From positions 1 through 64,000 of the forward strand of contig NZ_RAXV01000005.1 in NCBI RefSeq assembly GCF_003611465.1: a DNA stretch of 64,000 nt. Reading direction: 5' to 3'. The DNA is from Acinetobacter tianfuensis. Lineage in GTDB: Bacteria > Pseudomonadota > Gammaproteobacteria > Pseudomonadales > Moraxellaceae. The notes beneath the pieces are model-generated. The model saw nothing but the letters and a program-made list of their open reading frames with translations. It ran no database searches and was not told where the DNA came from. The translations under genes and the position numbers were made by a program. Positions 34,285 through 47,634 of this stretch are shown in pieces (position 1 is the first letter of the stretch; each line of letters begins with the position of its first letter).

Positions 34285-36264
34285 TTATTCTCTGGACAGG
34301 GCATCAACAGGATTTAAGCGGGCAGCATTACGTGCTGGAATGAAACCAAACACAATACCGATCAGGCTTGAACAAATGAATGCAGCCACGATGGAAGTGG
34401 TGGAGTAGGCCATTTGGAATGTGCCGCCAGCAAAATGACTTATGAGTTGTCCAATACCCAAGGACAGCAGAACGCCTAAAATACCGCCCAAGATGCACAC
34501 CAGCACAGCTTCAATCAGGAACTGCTGCAAGATGTCGCTTTGACGCGCGCCAACTGCCATGCGCACACCAATCTCTTGGGTACGTTCAGTCACAGACACC
34601 AGCATAATATTCATCACGCCGATACCGCCAACCACAAGGGAAATCACGGCAATGGCGGATACCAGTAAAGTCATGGTCTGTGTGGTTTGCTGAATGGTTT
34701 CACGGATGCTGTCTGAGTTTTGGGTAAAGACATCCTGTGCGCCATGACGCTGCACCAGCAGATTTAAAATGGCATTTTCCGCAGCAGCGCTTGGATATTC
34801 ATCTTTCACCCGCACAATGATGCTGCGCACATTGGACTGGCCCAGCATGCGGCTCATGACCGTGGAATAGGGCAGATACACATTCAGGCTGTCTGAATTG
34901 CCCATCATGCTTTTTTGTTCTTCAATGACGCCAATAATTCGGCTAGGCACGCTGCCCAATAAAATCACTTGACCGACTGGATTTGTACCGTCAGCAAAGA
35001 AGGTTTTTTGCGTGTTGCTGTCAATGACAACGTCCTGAGTCTGTTCGGTCACGCTTTCTTTATCAAAAGGCTGGCCAGAAGCGAAATTCATGCCGCGGAC
35101 ATAAAAGAAGTCTTCACTTACGCCATTTACCGTGGCAGAGGCTTCTGTATCTTTAAATCGGGCTGTTACAGAAGTATTGACCGAAGGACTGACACCATCG
35201 ACATAGGGCTGCTCAGAAAGAGCCGTAGCATCCGCAGGAATCAGGGTTTTGACTTGAGAAGAGCGCGAGTTGTCGCCAAAACCGCGGCCTTGATATACCG
35301 TAATGGTATTGGTGCCGAGGCTGCTGATATTTTCTAAAATCTGCTTTTGAGATCCGTTGCCGAGCGCGACGACAGATACCACGGATGCAATGCCGATGAT
35401 AATGCCCAGCATGGTCAGGAAGGTGCGCATGCGGTGGGCATTCATGGCCAGCAGCGCCATACGGAAGGCTTCACCTAAACGGTCAAACACCGAACGCCAT
35501 GCAGAAGTGCGCTTTTTTATCGCAGGCTGCAGCTGCTGTTTTTCCAGCGGCGCTTCATCTGTTTCAGGCACATTCGGCAAATCTGAAATAATGTTGCCGT
35601 CACTGATTTCAATAATTCGTGAAGCATTCTTTGCCACATTATGATCATGCGTGACCAAAATAATGGTATGGCCCTTGGCATTCAGCTCACGCAAAATACG
35701 CATTACTTCAATGCCGCTGTTTTTGTCCAAGGCGCCTGTGGGTTCATCGGCTAAAATCACATCGCCGCCGTTCATCAGTGCGCGTGCAATAGATACGCGC
35801 TGCTGCTGGCCGCCAGACAGCTGGCTTGGGCGGTTTTGAGTTTTTTCAGCGAGGCCTAAATCTGCCAGCAGCTGCTTGGCGCGCTGCTGGCGTTCTTCTG
35901 TATCTACACCTGCATAAATAGCGGGGACTTCGACGTTGCCTGCAGCGTTTAAATCGCCTAGCAAATGATAGCGCTGGAAAATAAAACCGAAGTATTCACG
36001 GCGCAGCTGCGCCAATTCATCGGCTTCGAGTTCGCGGGTTTCGCGCCCCTTGACCTTGTAGCTGCCCTCAGTGGGCTGATCAAGGCAGCCTAAAATATTC
36101 ATCAGCGTAGATTTACCCGAACCGGACTGGCCGACAATCGCCACCAGCTCACCTGGATAAATCTTTAAATCGATGCCTTTTAAAATCTGAACCGTGCTTT
36201 CGCCAGCAGGGAATTCGCGGGTCAGATTTTGAACCTCGAGCAGAGGTGCTGTTTGCTGACTCAT
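34285..36264 (-). CDS. macB: MacB-type ABC transporter (ATPase-permease fusion)
   Basis: A 659-residue inner-membrane protein that powers export from the periplasm through a TolC-type channel. The N-terminal ABC domain (1-~230) has Walker A '[15 protein letters not shown]', signature '[15 protein letters not shown]' and Walker B 'VILADEPTG'. A linker is followed by the first transmembrane helix (~275-295), a large periplasmic domain, and three C-terminal helices (FtsX-type). Substrates of the family include macrolides, heat-stable enterotoxin, lipopeptides and pyoverdine, so the substrate cannot be named from sequence; the Fur-box upstream of macA points to an iron-related compound. It overlaps neither neighbour: 2 bp from macA and 10 bp from the channel gene. 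Confidence 0.94.
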   Translation of the reverse strand: MSQQTAPLLEVQNLTREFPAGESTVQILKGIDLKIYPGELVAIVGQSGSGKSTLMNILGCLDQPTEGSYKVKGRETRELEADELAQLRREYFGFIFQRYHLLGDLNAAGNVEVPAIYAGVDTEERQQRAKQLLADLGLAEKTQNRPSQLSGGQQQRVSIARALMNGGDVILADEPTGALDKNSGIEVMRILRELNAKGHTIILVTHDHNVAKNASRIIEISDGNIISDLPNVPETDEAPLEKQQLQPAIKKRTSAWRSVFDRLGEAFRMALLAMNAHRMRTFLTMLGIIIGIASVVSVVALGNGSQKQILENISSLGTNTITVYQGRGFGDNSRSSQVKTLIPADATALSEQPYVDGVSPSVNTSVTARFKDTEASATVNGVSEDFFYVRGMNFASGQPFDKESVTEQTQDVVIDSNTQKTFFADGTNPVGQVILLGSVPSRIIGVIEEQKSMMGNSDSLNVYLPYSTVMSRMLGQSNVRSIIVRVKDEYPSAAAENAILNLLVQRHGAQDVFTQNSDSIRETIQQTTQTMTLLVSAIAVISLVVGGIGVMNIMLVSVTERTQEIGVRMAVGARQSDILQQFLIEAVLVCILGGILGVLLSLGIGQLISHFAGGTFQMAYSTTSIVAAFICSSLIGIVFGFIPARNAARLNPVDALSRE

Positions 36265-36266
36265 GA

Positions 36267-37586
36267 TTACATTCTCATTGGGCCGCCAGCGCGGTTGCTG
36301 CGTTTAGCTCCATCATTTGATGTATCTGAACCATCGGCAATCACCACTTGATCACCTTGTTTCAGGCCGCGGATGACTTGCGCCGTGACGCGGTTATTTA
36401 AACCGACTAAAACAGGCTGCGGTTTTGCAGTACCGTCTGCCTGCACCACACGCACCATAGCGACAGAAGCTTTGCCTTGCTGTACCAGCGCTTTTTCATT
36501 GTTACTTAGCTCCAGACGTTTAGGGCGGTTTTCTTTAGCCTCTGTTTTCGCAGATGTTTCTGCGCTGTCTGCATTTGTGCGCGCTTTACGCGGACGGTTT
36601 GACGCTTGAATAGCGGCGGCAGGCACAGTCAGCACATTACGCGCTTCATCTAAAATAATATAAACCTGCGCTGTCATATCAATACGCAGTTTGCCGTCTT
36701 CATTGGGCACATCAAATAAAGCATTGTAGTAAACGGCTGTGCTGGACGATGAGGTTGAGCTGTTGCTGCTTTCATTGTTAATTGAAGATGGTGCAGGCTC
36801 GACTTGGCGCAGGGTTGCATAGTGTTTGGTTTCACTGTCGCCAAGCGTTGTGAAATACACACGCTGACCTTTTTCGACTTTCATGACATCCGCCTCAGAA
36901 ATTTCAGCCTTAATGGTCATGGTGTCCAGTTTCGCCAGTTTGACAATGGTTGGCGCACTTTGGTTGGCGTTCACGGTCTGACCTTCTTCCGTCACAATCG
37001 CCACGATCGTGCCGTCCATAGGCGCAACAATGCGCGTATAGCCCAAATCTTCTTTGGTTGTGGCTAAGGTTAAACGTGACTGTTCAATTTGCGCATTGAT
37101 GGCTTGAATATCTGCCTGAGCGGTTTTATAGCTTGCCTGTGCAGATTCTAATTCAGCACGTGAAGTTGCATCTTGCGCATACATCGCTTGCTGACGTTTA
37201 AATTCGGCTTCTACTTTTGCTAGATTTGCATATTTAACCGTCAATTGGGCTTCTTGGTTTTTAATGCTGGCTTCAGCTGTTTTTAGGTCATTTTCCTGAC
37301 GGACAGAATCAATTTGGGCAATCAAATCGCCTTGTTTGACTTGATCACCGAGCTGAACATACATTTTTTTGACTTGACCTGAAACCTGTGCGCCAACGCT
37401 GACCATTTTGGTGGCTTCAAGCACGCCTGTTGCCAAAACGGAGTTTTCTAAATCACCGCGGCTGACTTCTGCCGTAATGTACTGCGGGAGTTCTTGTTTT
37501 GGCTTTAAAAAATACCAAGCTGTGACAGCAAGGGCGAGTGCACAGATGACAACGACAATTAATTTCGCTGGTTTTATTTTTGGCAT
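36267..37586 (-). CDS. macA: Periplasmic adaptor subunit, MacA/HlyD family
   Basis: A 439-residue membrane-fusion protein. An N-terminal membrane anchor ('[19 protein letters not shown]') is followed by the lipoyl half-motif '[22 protein letters not shown]', a long alpha-helical hairpin (about 95-180), the second lipoyl half ('[20 protein letters not shown]'-type sequence: key part '[11 protein letters not shown]'), a beta-barrel, and a C-terminal membrane-proximal domain. An insertion at about 320-355 rich in K, R, A and E (between 'AAIQASN' and '[11 protein letters not shown]') is longer than in E. coli MacA. It is the first gene of the macA-macB-channel operon and lies downstream of a Fur-box-overlapped promoter. 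Confidence 0.93.
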   Translation of the reverse strand: MPKIKPAKLIVVVICALALAVTAWYFLKPKQELPQYITAEVSRGDLENSVLATGVLEATKMVSVGAQVSGQVKKMYVQLGDQVKQGDLIAQIDSVRQENDLKTAEASIKNQEAQLTVKYANLAKVEAEFKRQQAMYAQDATSRAELESAQASYKTAQADIQAINAQIEQSRLTLATTKEDLGYTRIVAPMDGTIVAIVTEEGQTVNANQSAPTIVKLAKLDTMTIKAEISEADVMKVEKGQRVYFTTLGDSETKHYATLRQVEPAPSSINNESSNSSTSSSSTAVYYNALFDVPNEDGKLRIDMTAQVYIILDEARNVLTVPAAAIQASNRPRKARTNADSAETSAKTEAKENRPKRLELSNNEKALVQQGKASVAMVRVVQADGTAKPQPVLVGLNNRVTAQVIRGLKQGDQVVIADGSDTSNDGAKRSNRAGGPMRM

Positions 37587-38006
37587 AGTCAGTCATTCAA
37601 ATCAAAGATTCATAAAATTATAGAGGGAAATTTAGGATAAATCGTGAATTTTCTAACTATTTAATAATGATAATTATTCTTTTTTAAGGGTGTGTCAATA
37701 TGCGGCTATGCAATATAAGCCAAAGCCGAAAGCACATTTCATACCGTGCCAGGCAGATCTGATCTTAAATTAGAAAATATGATGCCTGCTTGATTTCTTT
37801 TTATTTATATAACTGATTTATATTGAAAATAACTAATTTTGAGGTTTTAGTTAATTTATTCAATAAGCATGCGGTTTTCCTCTAGATTTGTACGAAAAAA
37901 ATAGCTAAGATCGAAAGCCATAATAACTTTATGGATTTAATAAAAAAGTGAATGTGCCATGAGGGCACAGCATAATTGAAGCTGGGAATAGGACAGGGGA
38001 TTCTAA
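37587..38006. other. Divergent regulatory region between macA and the bacteriohemerythrin gene
   Basis: This 420 bp region has no gene. It carries the macA promoter with a Fur-box match (37663-37681) on its left side and should carry the bacteriohemerythrin promoter on its right. A small inverted repeat, AACTAA / TTAGTT, is present near 37832-37853. It is rich in AT throughout. Confidence 0.5.
37663..37681 (-). promoter_or_regulatory. Fur-box match over the macA promoter
   Basis: The plus-strand sequence AATAATGATAATTATTCTT matches the 19-bp Fur consensus (GATAATGATAATCATTATC) at 15 positions. On the minus strand a perfect TTGACA -35 lies at 37693-37698, and with a 17-bp spacer the -10 (AATTAT, 37670-37675) falls inside the box. 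Iron-bound Fur would thus block RNA polymerase. The box is about 77 bp upstream of macA. Confidence 0.7.
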
Positions 38007-38456
38007 ATGGAATGGAATGAAGACTACAATATTGGTATTGATGTCATTGATAATCAGCATCGCCAAATTTTAGATTATATTAATGCGCTGGAAAAAATTC
38101 GCGTGAGCGGTGAGCGCGATAAAATTAAAGAAGTGCTGGATGATCTGATTGATTATACGCAATCACACTTTAGCTTCGAAGAGAACTTATTAGAACAAGT
38201 GCATTATCAATATCTGCCGTCACACCGCGGGATTCATGAGCATTTTGTTAAACGTCTCAATGAATATCGGGTTAAATTTGAACAAGGCGTTTCTGTGGAG
38301 CAGGATTTGTACCGCTTATTGTCTAAATGGCTCATTAATCATATTCAGCATGATGACCAAGACTATGTGGACTCTGTCCGTGACAATATGCTGCATTATT
38401 TGCGTGCGCAGGAGCAAAAAAAAGGTAAAAGCTGGTTTGCCCGTTTCTTTAGTTAA
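38007..38456 (+). CDS. Bacteriohemerythrin
   Basis: A 149-residue four-helix O2-binding protein with a di-iron site. All the expected ligands are seen: H18 ('DNQHRQ'), H54 and E58 ('HFSFEEN'), H73 and H77 ('HRGIHEH'), H112 and D117 ('NHIQHDD'). It may carry or sense oxygen or help iron storage; the role in this organism is unknown. The C-terminal tail is short and basic, with no fused signalling domain. It converges with holA, with only 2 bp between the two stop codons. Confidence 0.92.
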   Translation: MEWNEDYNIGIDVIDNQHRQILDYINALEKIRVSGERDKIKEVLDDLIDYTQSHFSFEENLLEQVHYQYLPSHRGIHEHFVKRLNEYRVKFEQGVSVEQDLYRLLSKWLINHIQHDDQDYVDSVRDNMLHYLRAQEQKKGKSWFARFFS

Positions 38457-38458
38457 GC

Positions 38459-39451
38459 TTATGCAGGCGGAAATAAACGTTTACCGCACATTTGTGCAAT
38501 GGCCTGCATAATCAAATGCTCTGCATTTTCATGCCCTAAACCTTTAATAGACGCATCGATCCGCAGCAGCAGTGCAGGCCAGCTCAAGAAGGCATTTGGG
38601 TTCAGCCGTCTTAAAGCTTGCTGATAAAGGCTGATTTTAGTTTTCCAGATACCCAGCTGCAATGCATTTTGCGGCTGTTCAAACAGCGCCATCAATAAGC
38701 GCATGTCTTTGCTGACGCTCCATAAAATAAGAGAAGCGGGTTCACCTGAAGCAAGCAGATATTGAAAAATTTTGATCGACTGCGCCAAGTTGCCTTGCAG
38801 CATTGCATCATTTAAATCGTAAGCGGTATAGCGCGATTGATCCTGCAGGCACGAGTACAGATGATCAATTTGAATGACATCTACTTCTGAAAAGGTATCG
38901 CTGACGCGCATTAAACTATTTTTCGCTGCCAGCAGGTTGTGCTCATGGTGCTGTTCTAACCATTTCCATGCATCATTAGCCAGCTGTATCCCCAGTTTCT
39001 GCGCTTCTGCCATCAAAATTTGCTGACGGTCTTTGGCATAGCTTGCGGTCAGTGCAACACTTACGCCGTTTGCATCCATCACTTGGAAGAATGCTGTTTT
39101 TAAACTGCCGGCATCTTGTTTTGGCATAACAATCAGCAGCAAGTTCTGTTCATTATGCTGCAAATAGCTTTTCAGCTCTTTGAGGCCATTGGCATCAGGT
39201 TTGATGTTGCCGTGCACTTCAATCGCCAGCTGGCTGGAAAATAGCGATAAGCTGTTTAAAGCATTAAATACAGTTTTCCAGTCACTGGCTGAACTGATGT
39301 CATAACGCTGACGTTCAATTTCCTGTTTTTGCCAGCTTGCGCGAAATGCATCAACCAGATTTTGTTCCAATAATGGTTCTTGACCATGCAAGACCCATGC
39401 GCCGCGGGCTTCATCTACGCGTTTAAGGGCTTGCAGGTAATCGAGCTTCAT
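38459..39451 (-). CDS. holA: DNA polymerase III subunit delta
   Basis: The delta subunit of the clamp loader, which opens the beta sliding clamp. The 330-residue length and sequence fit HolA: 'AWVLHGQEPLLEQNLVDAFR' near the N-terminus (key part 'HGQEPLL', matching the conserved 'GDEPLL' motif), 'SLSLFSSQLAIEV' (beta-contact region), and a C-terminal collar domain. It is 9 bp from lptE, forming the leuS-lptE-holA arrangement common in gammaproteobacteria. Confidence 0.94.
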   Translation of the reverse strand: MKLDYLQALKRVDEARGAWVLHGQEPLLEQNLVDAFRASWQKQEIERQRYDISSASDWKTVFNALNSLSLFSSQLAIEVHGNIKPDANGLKELKSYLQHNEQNLLLIVMPKQDAGSLKTAFFQVMDANGVSVALTASYAKDRQQILMAEAQKLGIQLANDAWKWLEQHHEHNLLAAKNSLMRVSDTFSEVDVIQIDHLYSCLQDQSRYTAYDLNDAMLQGNLAQSIKIFQYLLASGEPASLILWSVSKDMRLLMALFEQPQNALQLGIWKTKISLYQQALRRLNPNAFLSWPALLLRIDASIKGLGHENAEHLIMQAIAQMCGKRLFPPA

Positions 39452-39460
39452 AAGTTGATA

Positions 39461-40018
39461 TTATTCCGCAGCAGGGACTGGCGCTGTTAATGCCACAGGC
39501 GCTTGCGTTTTTTGTACGGCAGGCGGTAAGCGGTTTGAAGAGATTTGGCGGGCAATCTGCTGTGCAATGTCATCTACAATGACATTGTTTAAATATTTTT
39601 GCTCTTGGTCATCGGTGTTTACTGTTGCAACATCATATTGATAACTGCGTGTTGCCATAAGTGTGCGCGGTTCAGTTACGGGGTTGCCTTGCGCATCTTC
39701 AATACGGAAAGTCACATTGAGGCGCAGCAATGTCTCTACCAGTTTGCCATTCAGCTCTAAACGGCGCGGTGTGTAATCCAATACGCGCAGCACATAACTA
39801 TTTGCATCATTACTGATGGTCACACCAGCGGCGCCAAGGTAGATTTTTAGTTTTTCTTCTAAGTTTTCAGTATTTTGAGGCAGGACTAAACTCATATTGG
39901 CATAAGTTACCGGTGCAACATTCGGATTGGTGCCTTTTAAATAAAAGCCGCAGCCAGTGAGACCAGCACTTAGACCCAAAGTTAATACAATTGCAGCAAC
40001 ACGTTGAACCAAATGCAT
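39461..40018 (-). CDS. lptE: LPS-assembly lipoprotein LptE
   Basis: An outer-membrane lipoprotein that plugs LptD and helps insert LPS or LOS at the cell surface. The 185-residue protein has a signal peptide with lipobox LTGC ('GLSAGLTGCGFYLKG'), directly followed by the 'CGFYLKG' typical of LptE. 'LNVTFRIEDAQGN' and 'ARQISSNRLPP' fit the domain. The C-terminal tail is P-, A- and V-rich. AGGACACC precedes the ATG. It lies between leuS and holA; leuS is separated by a 234-bp gap that contains a palindromic repeat, so lptE may have its own promoter. Confidence 0.92.
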   Translation of the reverse strand: MHLVQRVAAIVLTLGLSAGLTGCGFYLKGTNPNVAPVTYANMSLVLPQNTENLEEKLKIYLGAAGVTISNDANSYVLRVLDYTPRRLELNGKLVETLLRLNVTFRIEDAQGNPVTEPRTLMATRSYQYDVATVNTDDQEQKYLNNVIVDDIAQQIARQISSNRLPPAVQKTQAPVALTAPVPAAE

Positions 40019-40130
40019 ACGGTGTCCTCTGACGTTATCAAACGCGATTTATATAAATTCTGTAGGATTGTAAAGTCAAAGCTCGCTGGCTGGCAACGGG
40101 CTTTGTTTGGGAATTGTTTATTCCTCAAAT

Positions 40131-40246
40131 TTCCCTCTCCTGTTAGGAGATGAGAAACACTGTTTCGCAAGGGGAGAGGTGAGTGTTATTAATTACCCTC
40201 ATCCCCTTGCGGAATATATTCCTCATCCCTGAGGGAGAAGGGGCTT
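40131..40246. repeat. REP-like palindromic repeat between lptE and leuS
   Basis: A second copy of the type seen at 19405-19499. The left arm (CCCTCTCC, then GGAGATGAG, then GCAAGGGGAGAGG) pairs with the right arm (CTCATCCCCTTGC, then CTCATCCC, then GGGAGAAGGGG) to form a long imperfect hairpin. It lies between two genes on the same strand. Confidence 0.72.
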
Positions 40247-40252
40247 TAAGGA

Positions 40253-42997
<2,745 letters not shown>

Positions 42998-43039
42998 TTA
43001 AGCCGTTGGCTTGCAGTATTGCTGATATGCAGACTGGCT

Positions 43040-43375
43040 TTATTTTTCTGTTTCAGCCGCTTCAGCTGCTTGTTCGGCAGCCGTTTTATTTGCAGGCTGT
43101 GATGGGGCAGGCGTATTTTGTGCTGCTGTTTGCGGTGTTTCAGCGTCAGGTTTATTTTCCGGATTGCTGCTTTTGGCTGGGCCGCTATTTTTCCAGCCAT
43201 AGGTTTCAATTTTACCTTTCTTTTTTGCAGAGGCTGGCGGCGGTGCTGCTGTGTAATGCGTAGAACCTTTTGAGTCGACCCATTTGTAATATTGCTGTGC
43301 AAAGCTGCTTGGCGCAGCTGCAAGAAAAGCAGTGCCCAGTACTGCAATGACGCATTTAATTGCTGTGTTTTTCAT
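43040..43375 (-). CDS. DUF4124 domain-containing periplasmic protein
   Basis: A 111-residue secreted protein. A type I signal peptide ('AVLGTAFLAAAPSSFA') is followed by the DUF4124 core 'QYYKWVDSKGSTHYTAAPPP', in which the Y-K-W-V-D pattern is diagnostic. The rest is a low-complexity K-, P-, A- and E-rich tail. The function of the family is unknown. It is a single-gene unit between leuS and the long ilvI leader. A larger reading frame on the same strand (42910-43347) in another frame is composition-driven and was not called. Confidence 0.8.
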   Translation of the reverse strand: MKNTAIKCVIAVLGTAFLAAAPSSFAQQYYKWVDSKGSTHYTAAPPPASAKKKGKIETYGWKNSGPAKSSNPENKPDAETPQTAAQNTPAPSQPANKTAAEQAAEAAETEK

Positions 43376-44073
43376 AATGGAAGCGCATCCTGTATTGTTT
43401 TAATGGAACATGATGATGAAAATTATCAAGAAAGTTTGCGGCATTTTTAACTGTGACGCTACGCTTTTTTAGTCTGCAGCAGATAAGCGGCGCATTGATC
43501 ATGATCAGTGTGAAAAAAATACAAATTTTGTTGATTTCAGCAGCATTTTAAATGCCGAAATCTATGTGTTTTTTAGACTTGCTGTAGTGGAGGCGGAAAA
43601 AATAGAAATTTCGTATTCAAATTATTTATCCGTTATATAAAAGTTTTTTATAGCTTTTTGGGAATATTTAATAAAAATCAGTAGGGCAAGGAATTGAGAG
43701 CTAAAGCGCGGCGATTAAAAAGTAAACGGACTGCGAATAAACAAGAAAAAGCCATTTTTTAAACTTGACATTGGTAGTCGAAACAACAAAAATGCTGTCT
43801 TTAGTTTTATATGCCTTAGATCGATCACCCTTCGAATAAGTGCATTTTAGCAATGGACTTCTTCTCTAGCCGAGACGATGAACAAAGCCAACAAAATATG
43901 TTTATCCCAACATGTTTTAGACCCCATATTGCTCAAACAGCAAGCAGGTCAGATTTTTTTCTTATTGCTATGAAAACTATGAAATTTGTGTGCTATAACA
44001 GTGCAGACAATCAATGAATGAGCGTCGCAGATGCCTCCCATTTGCCGGCGAAAAAAGATTAGGGTGAATCAAG
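43376..44073. other. Long non-coding region upstream of ilvI
   Basis: This 698 bp gap has no convincing gene. A TTGACA -35 at 43765-43770 with an AAAAAT -10 17 bp later (43788-43793) is a candidate ilvI promoter, leaving a leader of about 280 nt. Two short frames are present (43853-44017, 54 codons; 43878-43973, 31 codons), but neither has a good ribosome-binding site. No attenuator hairpin with a U tract precedes ilvI. The length of the leader suggests regulation that I cannot identify. Confidence 0.45.
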
Positions 44074-45801
44074 TTGGAACTTTTATCTGGTGGTGAAATG
44101 CTTGTTCGCGCATTAGCGGACGAAGGCGTTGAACATGTTTTTGGATACCCAGGCGGCGCAGTACTGCATATTTACGATGCGCTATTTCAACAAGAAAAAA
44201 TTAACCATTACCTCGTACGCCACGAACAAGCTGCAGGCCACATGGCAGATGCTTACTCGCGTGTAACAGGTAAGACTGGTGTTGTTCTCGTCACATCAGG
44301 TCCAGGCGCAACAAATACGGTAACTCCAATTGCAACTGCCTACATGGACTCAATCCCAATGGTGATTTTGTCAGGTCAGGTTGCGAGCCATTTAATCGGT
44401 GAGGATGCGTTCCAAGAAACGGATATGGTCGGTATTTCGCGCCCAATCGTAAAACACAGCTTCCAAGTGCGTCATGCAAGCGAAATCCCTTCAATTATTA
44501 AGAAGGCGTTTTATATTGCTTCAAGTGGCCGTCCAGGTCCTGTTGTTGTTGATATTCCAAAAGACGCAACGAACCCTGCGGAAAAATTTGCTTACGAATA
44601 CCCAGAAAAAGTGAAGATGCGTTCTTATCAGCCTCCTCACCGTGGTCATTCGGGTCAAATCCGTAAAGCGATTGAAGAGTTAATTAACGCTAAACGTCCA
44701 ATTATTTATACAGGCGGCGGCGTTGTTCAAGGTAATGCTTCTGCACTATTGACTGAACTTGCGCATTTGCTTGGCTATCCAGTAACCAATACGCTGATGG
44801 GCTTGGGTGCATTCCCGGGCAACGACCCGCAGTTTGTGGGCATGCTGGGTATGCATGGTACTTATGAAGCAAACATGACGATGGCAAATGCTGATCTGAT
44901 CTTGGCGATTGGCGCGCGTTTTGATGACCGCGTAACAAACAATCCAGCTAAGTTCTGTCCAAATGCCAAAGTGATTCATATTGATATCGACCCAGCGACG
45001 ATTTCAAAAACCATTATGGCGCATATTCCAATTGTAGGTGCAGTTGAACCTGTATTGCAGGAAATGCTGGCTCAGTTGAAGCAGCTCAATGTTTCTAAGC
45101 CAAATCCGGAAGCAATTGCGGACTGGTGGAAACAAATCAATGCATGGCGCGATGCGCATGGCTTGAAAATCGTTGCGCCGACTGACGGCACAATGAAGCC
45201 TCAGCAGGTTGTTGCTGCATTGGACAAAATTACCAATAGCCAAGCAATTATTACTTCTGACGTTGGTCAGCACCAAATGTTTGGCGCGCTGTACTACAAA
45301 TATACGCGTCCGCGTCAATGGATTAACTCGGGCGGCTTGGGCACCATGGGTGTGGGCTTGCCGTATGCAATGGCTGCGAAACTTGCATTCCCAGATCAGC
45401 AAGTGGTTTGTATTACAGGTGAAGCATCCGTTCAGATGTGTATCCAGGAACTTTCTACATGTAAGCAATATGGCTTAAATGTGAAAATTCTATGCTTGAA
45501 CAACCGTGCGCTAGGTATGGTTAAACAGTGGCAAGATATGAACTACGAAGGCCGTCACTCTAGTTCTTATGTAGAGTCTCTGCCTGACTTCCCTAAATTG
45601 ATGGAAGCGTATGGCCATGTCGGTATTCAAATTGATCATGCCGATGAGCTTGAATCTAAGCTTGCAGAAGCAATGGCGATTAATGATAAATGTGTATTCA
45701 TCAACGTCATGGTTGACCGTACAGAACACGTCTATCCAATGTTAATTGCTGGCCAGTCAATGAAAGACATGTGGTTAGGCAAAGGGGAGCGCACATCATG
45801 A
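44074..45801 (+). CDS. ilvI: Acetolactate synthase large subunit (IlvI/IlvB)
   Basis: The thiamine-diphosphate enzyme that makes acetolactate or acetohydroxybutyrate in valine, leucine and isoleucine synthesis. The 575-residue protein starts with TTG, preceded by AGGGTGA; the family N-terminus '[19 protein letters not shown]' fits this. The catalytic glutamate is in 'RHEQAA', the FAD-region '[11 protein letters not shown]' and the TDP-binding region '[14 protein letters not shown]...LNN' are present. The latter has GEAS where GDGS is the textbook motif; Glu in the second position is familiar in related gammaproteobacteria. It overlaps ilvH by four bases (ATGA), so the two subunits are translationally coupled. 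Confidence 0.96.
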   Translation: MELLSGGEMLVRALADEGVEHVFGYPGGAVLHIYDALFQQEKINHYLVRHEQAAGHMADAYSRVTGKTGVVLVTSGPGATNTVTPIATAYMDSIPMVILSGQVASHLIGEDAFQETDMVGISRPIVKHSFQVRHASEIPSIIKKAFYIASSGRPGPVVVDIPKDATNPAEKFAYEYPEKVKMRSYQPPHRGHSGQIRKAIEELINAKRPIIYTGGGVVQGNASALLTELAHLLGYPVTNTLMGLGAFPGNDPQFVGMLGMHGTYEANMTMANADLILAIGARFDDRVTNNPAKFCPNAKVIHIDIDPATISKTIMAHIPIVGAVEPVLQEMLAQLKQLNVSKPNPEAIADWWKQINAWRDAHGLKIVAPTDGTMKPQQVVAALDKITNSQAIITSDVGQHQMFGALYYKYTRPRQWINSGGLGTMGVGLPYAMAAKLAFPDQQVVCITGEASVQMCIQELSTCKQYGLNVKILCLNNRALGMVKQWQDMNYEGRHSSSYVESLPDFPKLMEAYGHVGIQIDHADELESKLAEAMAINDKCVFINVMVDRTEHVYPMLIAGQSMKDMWLGKGERTS

Positions 45802-46289
45802 GACATATTATCTCTGTACTTGTAGAAAACGAAGCAGGTGCGCTTTCACGTTTAGTGGGTTTATTTTCTCAGCGTAATTATAACATTGAGACTTTAAATG
45901 TAGCGCCGACTGAAGATCCGACGCTTTCACGCCTGACATTGACCACGTATGGCGATGATCACAAGATTGAGCAAATTACGAAGCAGCTGAACAAATTGGT
46001 TGAAGTTGTAAAAGTAGTTGATCTGTCTGAAGGCGCGCATATTGAGCGTGAACTGATGCTGATTAAAGTAAAAGCGCTAGGTTCGGCCCGTGCTGAAATC
46101 AAACGCACAGCAGATATTTTCCGTGCTCAAGTGGTTGATGTAACGCCGACGACGTACACAATTCAAATTGCAGGCACAACTGAAAAGATTGACGGTTTTA
46201 TTGATGCTTTGGCTGAAAATACCATTCTTGAAGTTGTCCGTTCGGGCGTGTCGGGTATCGCGCGCGGCGAAAAAGTTTTAACAATCTAA
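45798..46289 (+). CDS. ilvH: Acetolactate synthase small (regulatory) subunit
   Basis: Regulatory subunit that binds valine and stimulates the large subunit. The 163-residue protein from the ATG at 45798 begins with an ACT domain ('[21 protein letters not shown]', key part '[16 protein letters not shown]') followed by a C-terminal domain ('ELMLIKVKA', '[16 protein letters not shown]'). The ATGA overlap with ilvI fixes the start; an upstream in-frame start would lie within ilvI. Followed by a hairpin and ilvC. Confidence 0.96.
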   Translation: MRHIISVLVENEAGALSRLVGLFSQRNYNIETLNVAPTEDPTLSRLTLTTYGDDHKIEQITKQLNKLVEVVKVVDLSEGAHIERELMLIKVKALGSARAEIKRTADIFRAQVVDVTPTTYTIQIAGTTEKIDGFIDALAENTILEVVRSGVSGIARGEKVLTI

Positions 46290-46303
46290 TTTTAAACATA
46301 CAT

Positions 46304-46323
46304 GCCTGCTTGTAAAAGCAGGC
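46304..46323 (+). other. Intercistronic hairpin between ilvH and ilvC
   Basis: GCCTGCTT-gtaa-AAGCAGGC is a perfect eight-base-pair stem but has no T run after it, so it is not a standard terminator. It may stabilise or partly separate the ilvIH and ilvC transcripts. Confidence 0.5.
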
Positions 46324-46366
46324 GCTCAGCACGGCGAAGATAAAAAACATCAATGTGCCGAGTTAA

Positions 46367-47413
<1,047 letters not shown>

Positions 47414-47437
47414 TTTCTCGAATCATATGATTTGAAG

Positions 47438-47466
47438 AAACCCACTCATTTTGAGTGGGTTTTTTA
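47438..47466 (+). terminator. Terminator after ilvC
   Basis: AACCCACTCA-tttt-TGAGTGGGTTTTTT is a perfect ten-base-pair hairpin with a T tract. Confidence 0.9.
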
Positions 47467-47520
47467 ATGGCTAAGTTTCGTGCCTTAGAAATAGACAAGC
47501 ATGCTTTCTATTTTTGCGTA

Positions 47521-47565
47521 CCTTGGATCCAAGCGAACAGAATCGTAGACAAAGAAAAGAACTAA
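47521..47565 (+). pseudogene. Remnant of a second ilvC 3' end
   Basis: The 45 bp encode P-W-I-Q-A-N-R-I-V-D-K-E-K-N-stop, matching the last 14 codons of ilvC (47369-47413) except for one K-to-R change. Of six base differences, five are silent third-position changes. Similarity continues a few bases past the stop (TAAGTTCT vs TAATTTCT). No upstream part of a second ilvC is present. Confidence 0.8.
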
Positions 47566-47634
47566 GTTCTAATTTAAAAGCCTTTGTTTGTAACAGGAGC
47601 TTTTTATGTCTTAATTAATTAGAATTGGGGAGTC

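Noticed and set aside
38454..38461. Stop codons of bacteriohemerythrin and holA 2 bp apart as a sign of an error or a fused element
   Set aside because: Both proteins are complete with family-typical ends. Close convergent stops are common in compact genomes, even without a visible terminator.
43878..43973. 31-codon frame upstream of ilvI, with many Leu and Ile codons near its end (IFFLLL), as a possible leader peptide
   Set aside because: It has no good ribosome-binding site, no run of Ile/Leu/Val control codons of the usual density, and no terminator/antiterminator pair after it.
45204..45520. GEAS instead of GDGS in the TDP motif of IlvI as a sign of inactivation
   Set aside because: Glu in this position occurs in related acetolactate synthases, the rest of the enzyme is fully conserved, and the gene lies in an intact operon.
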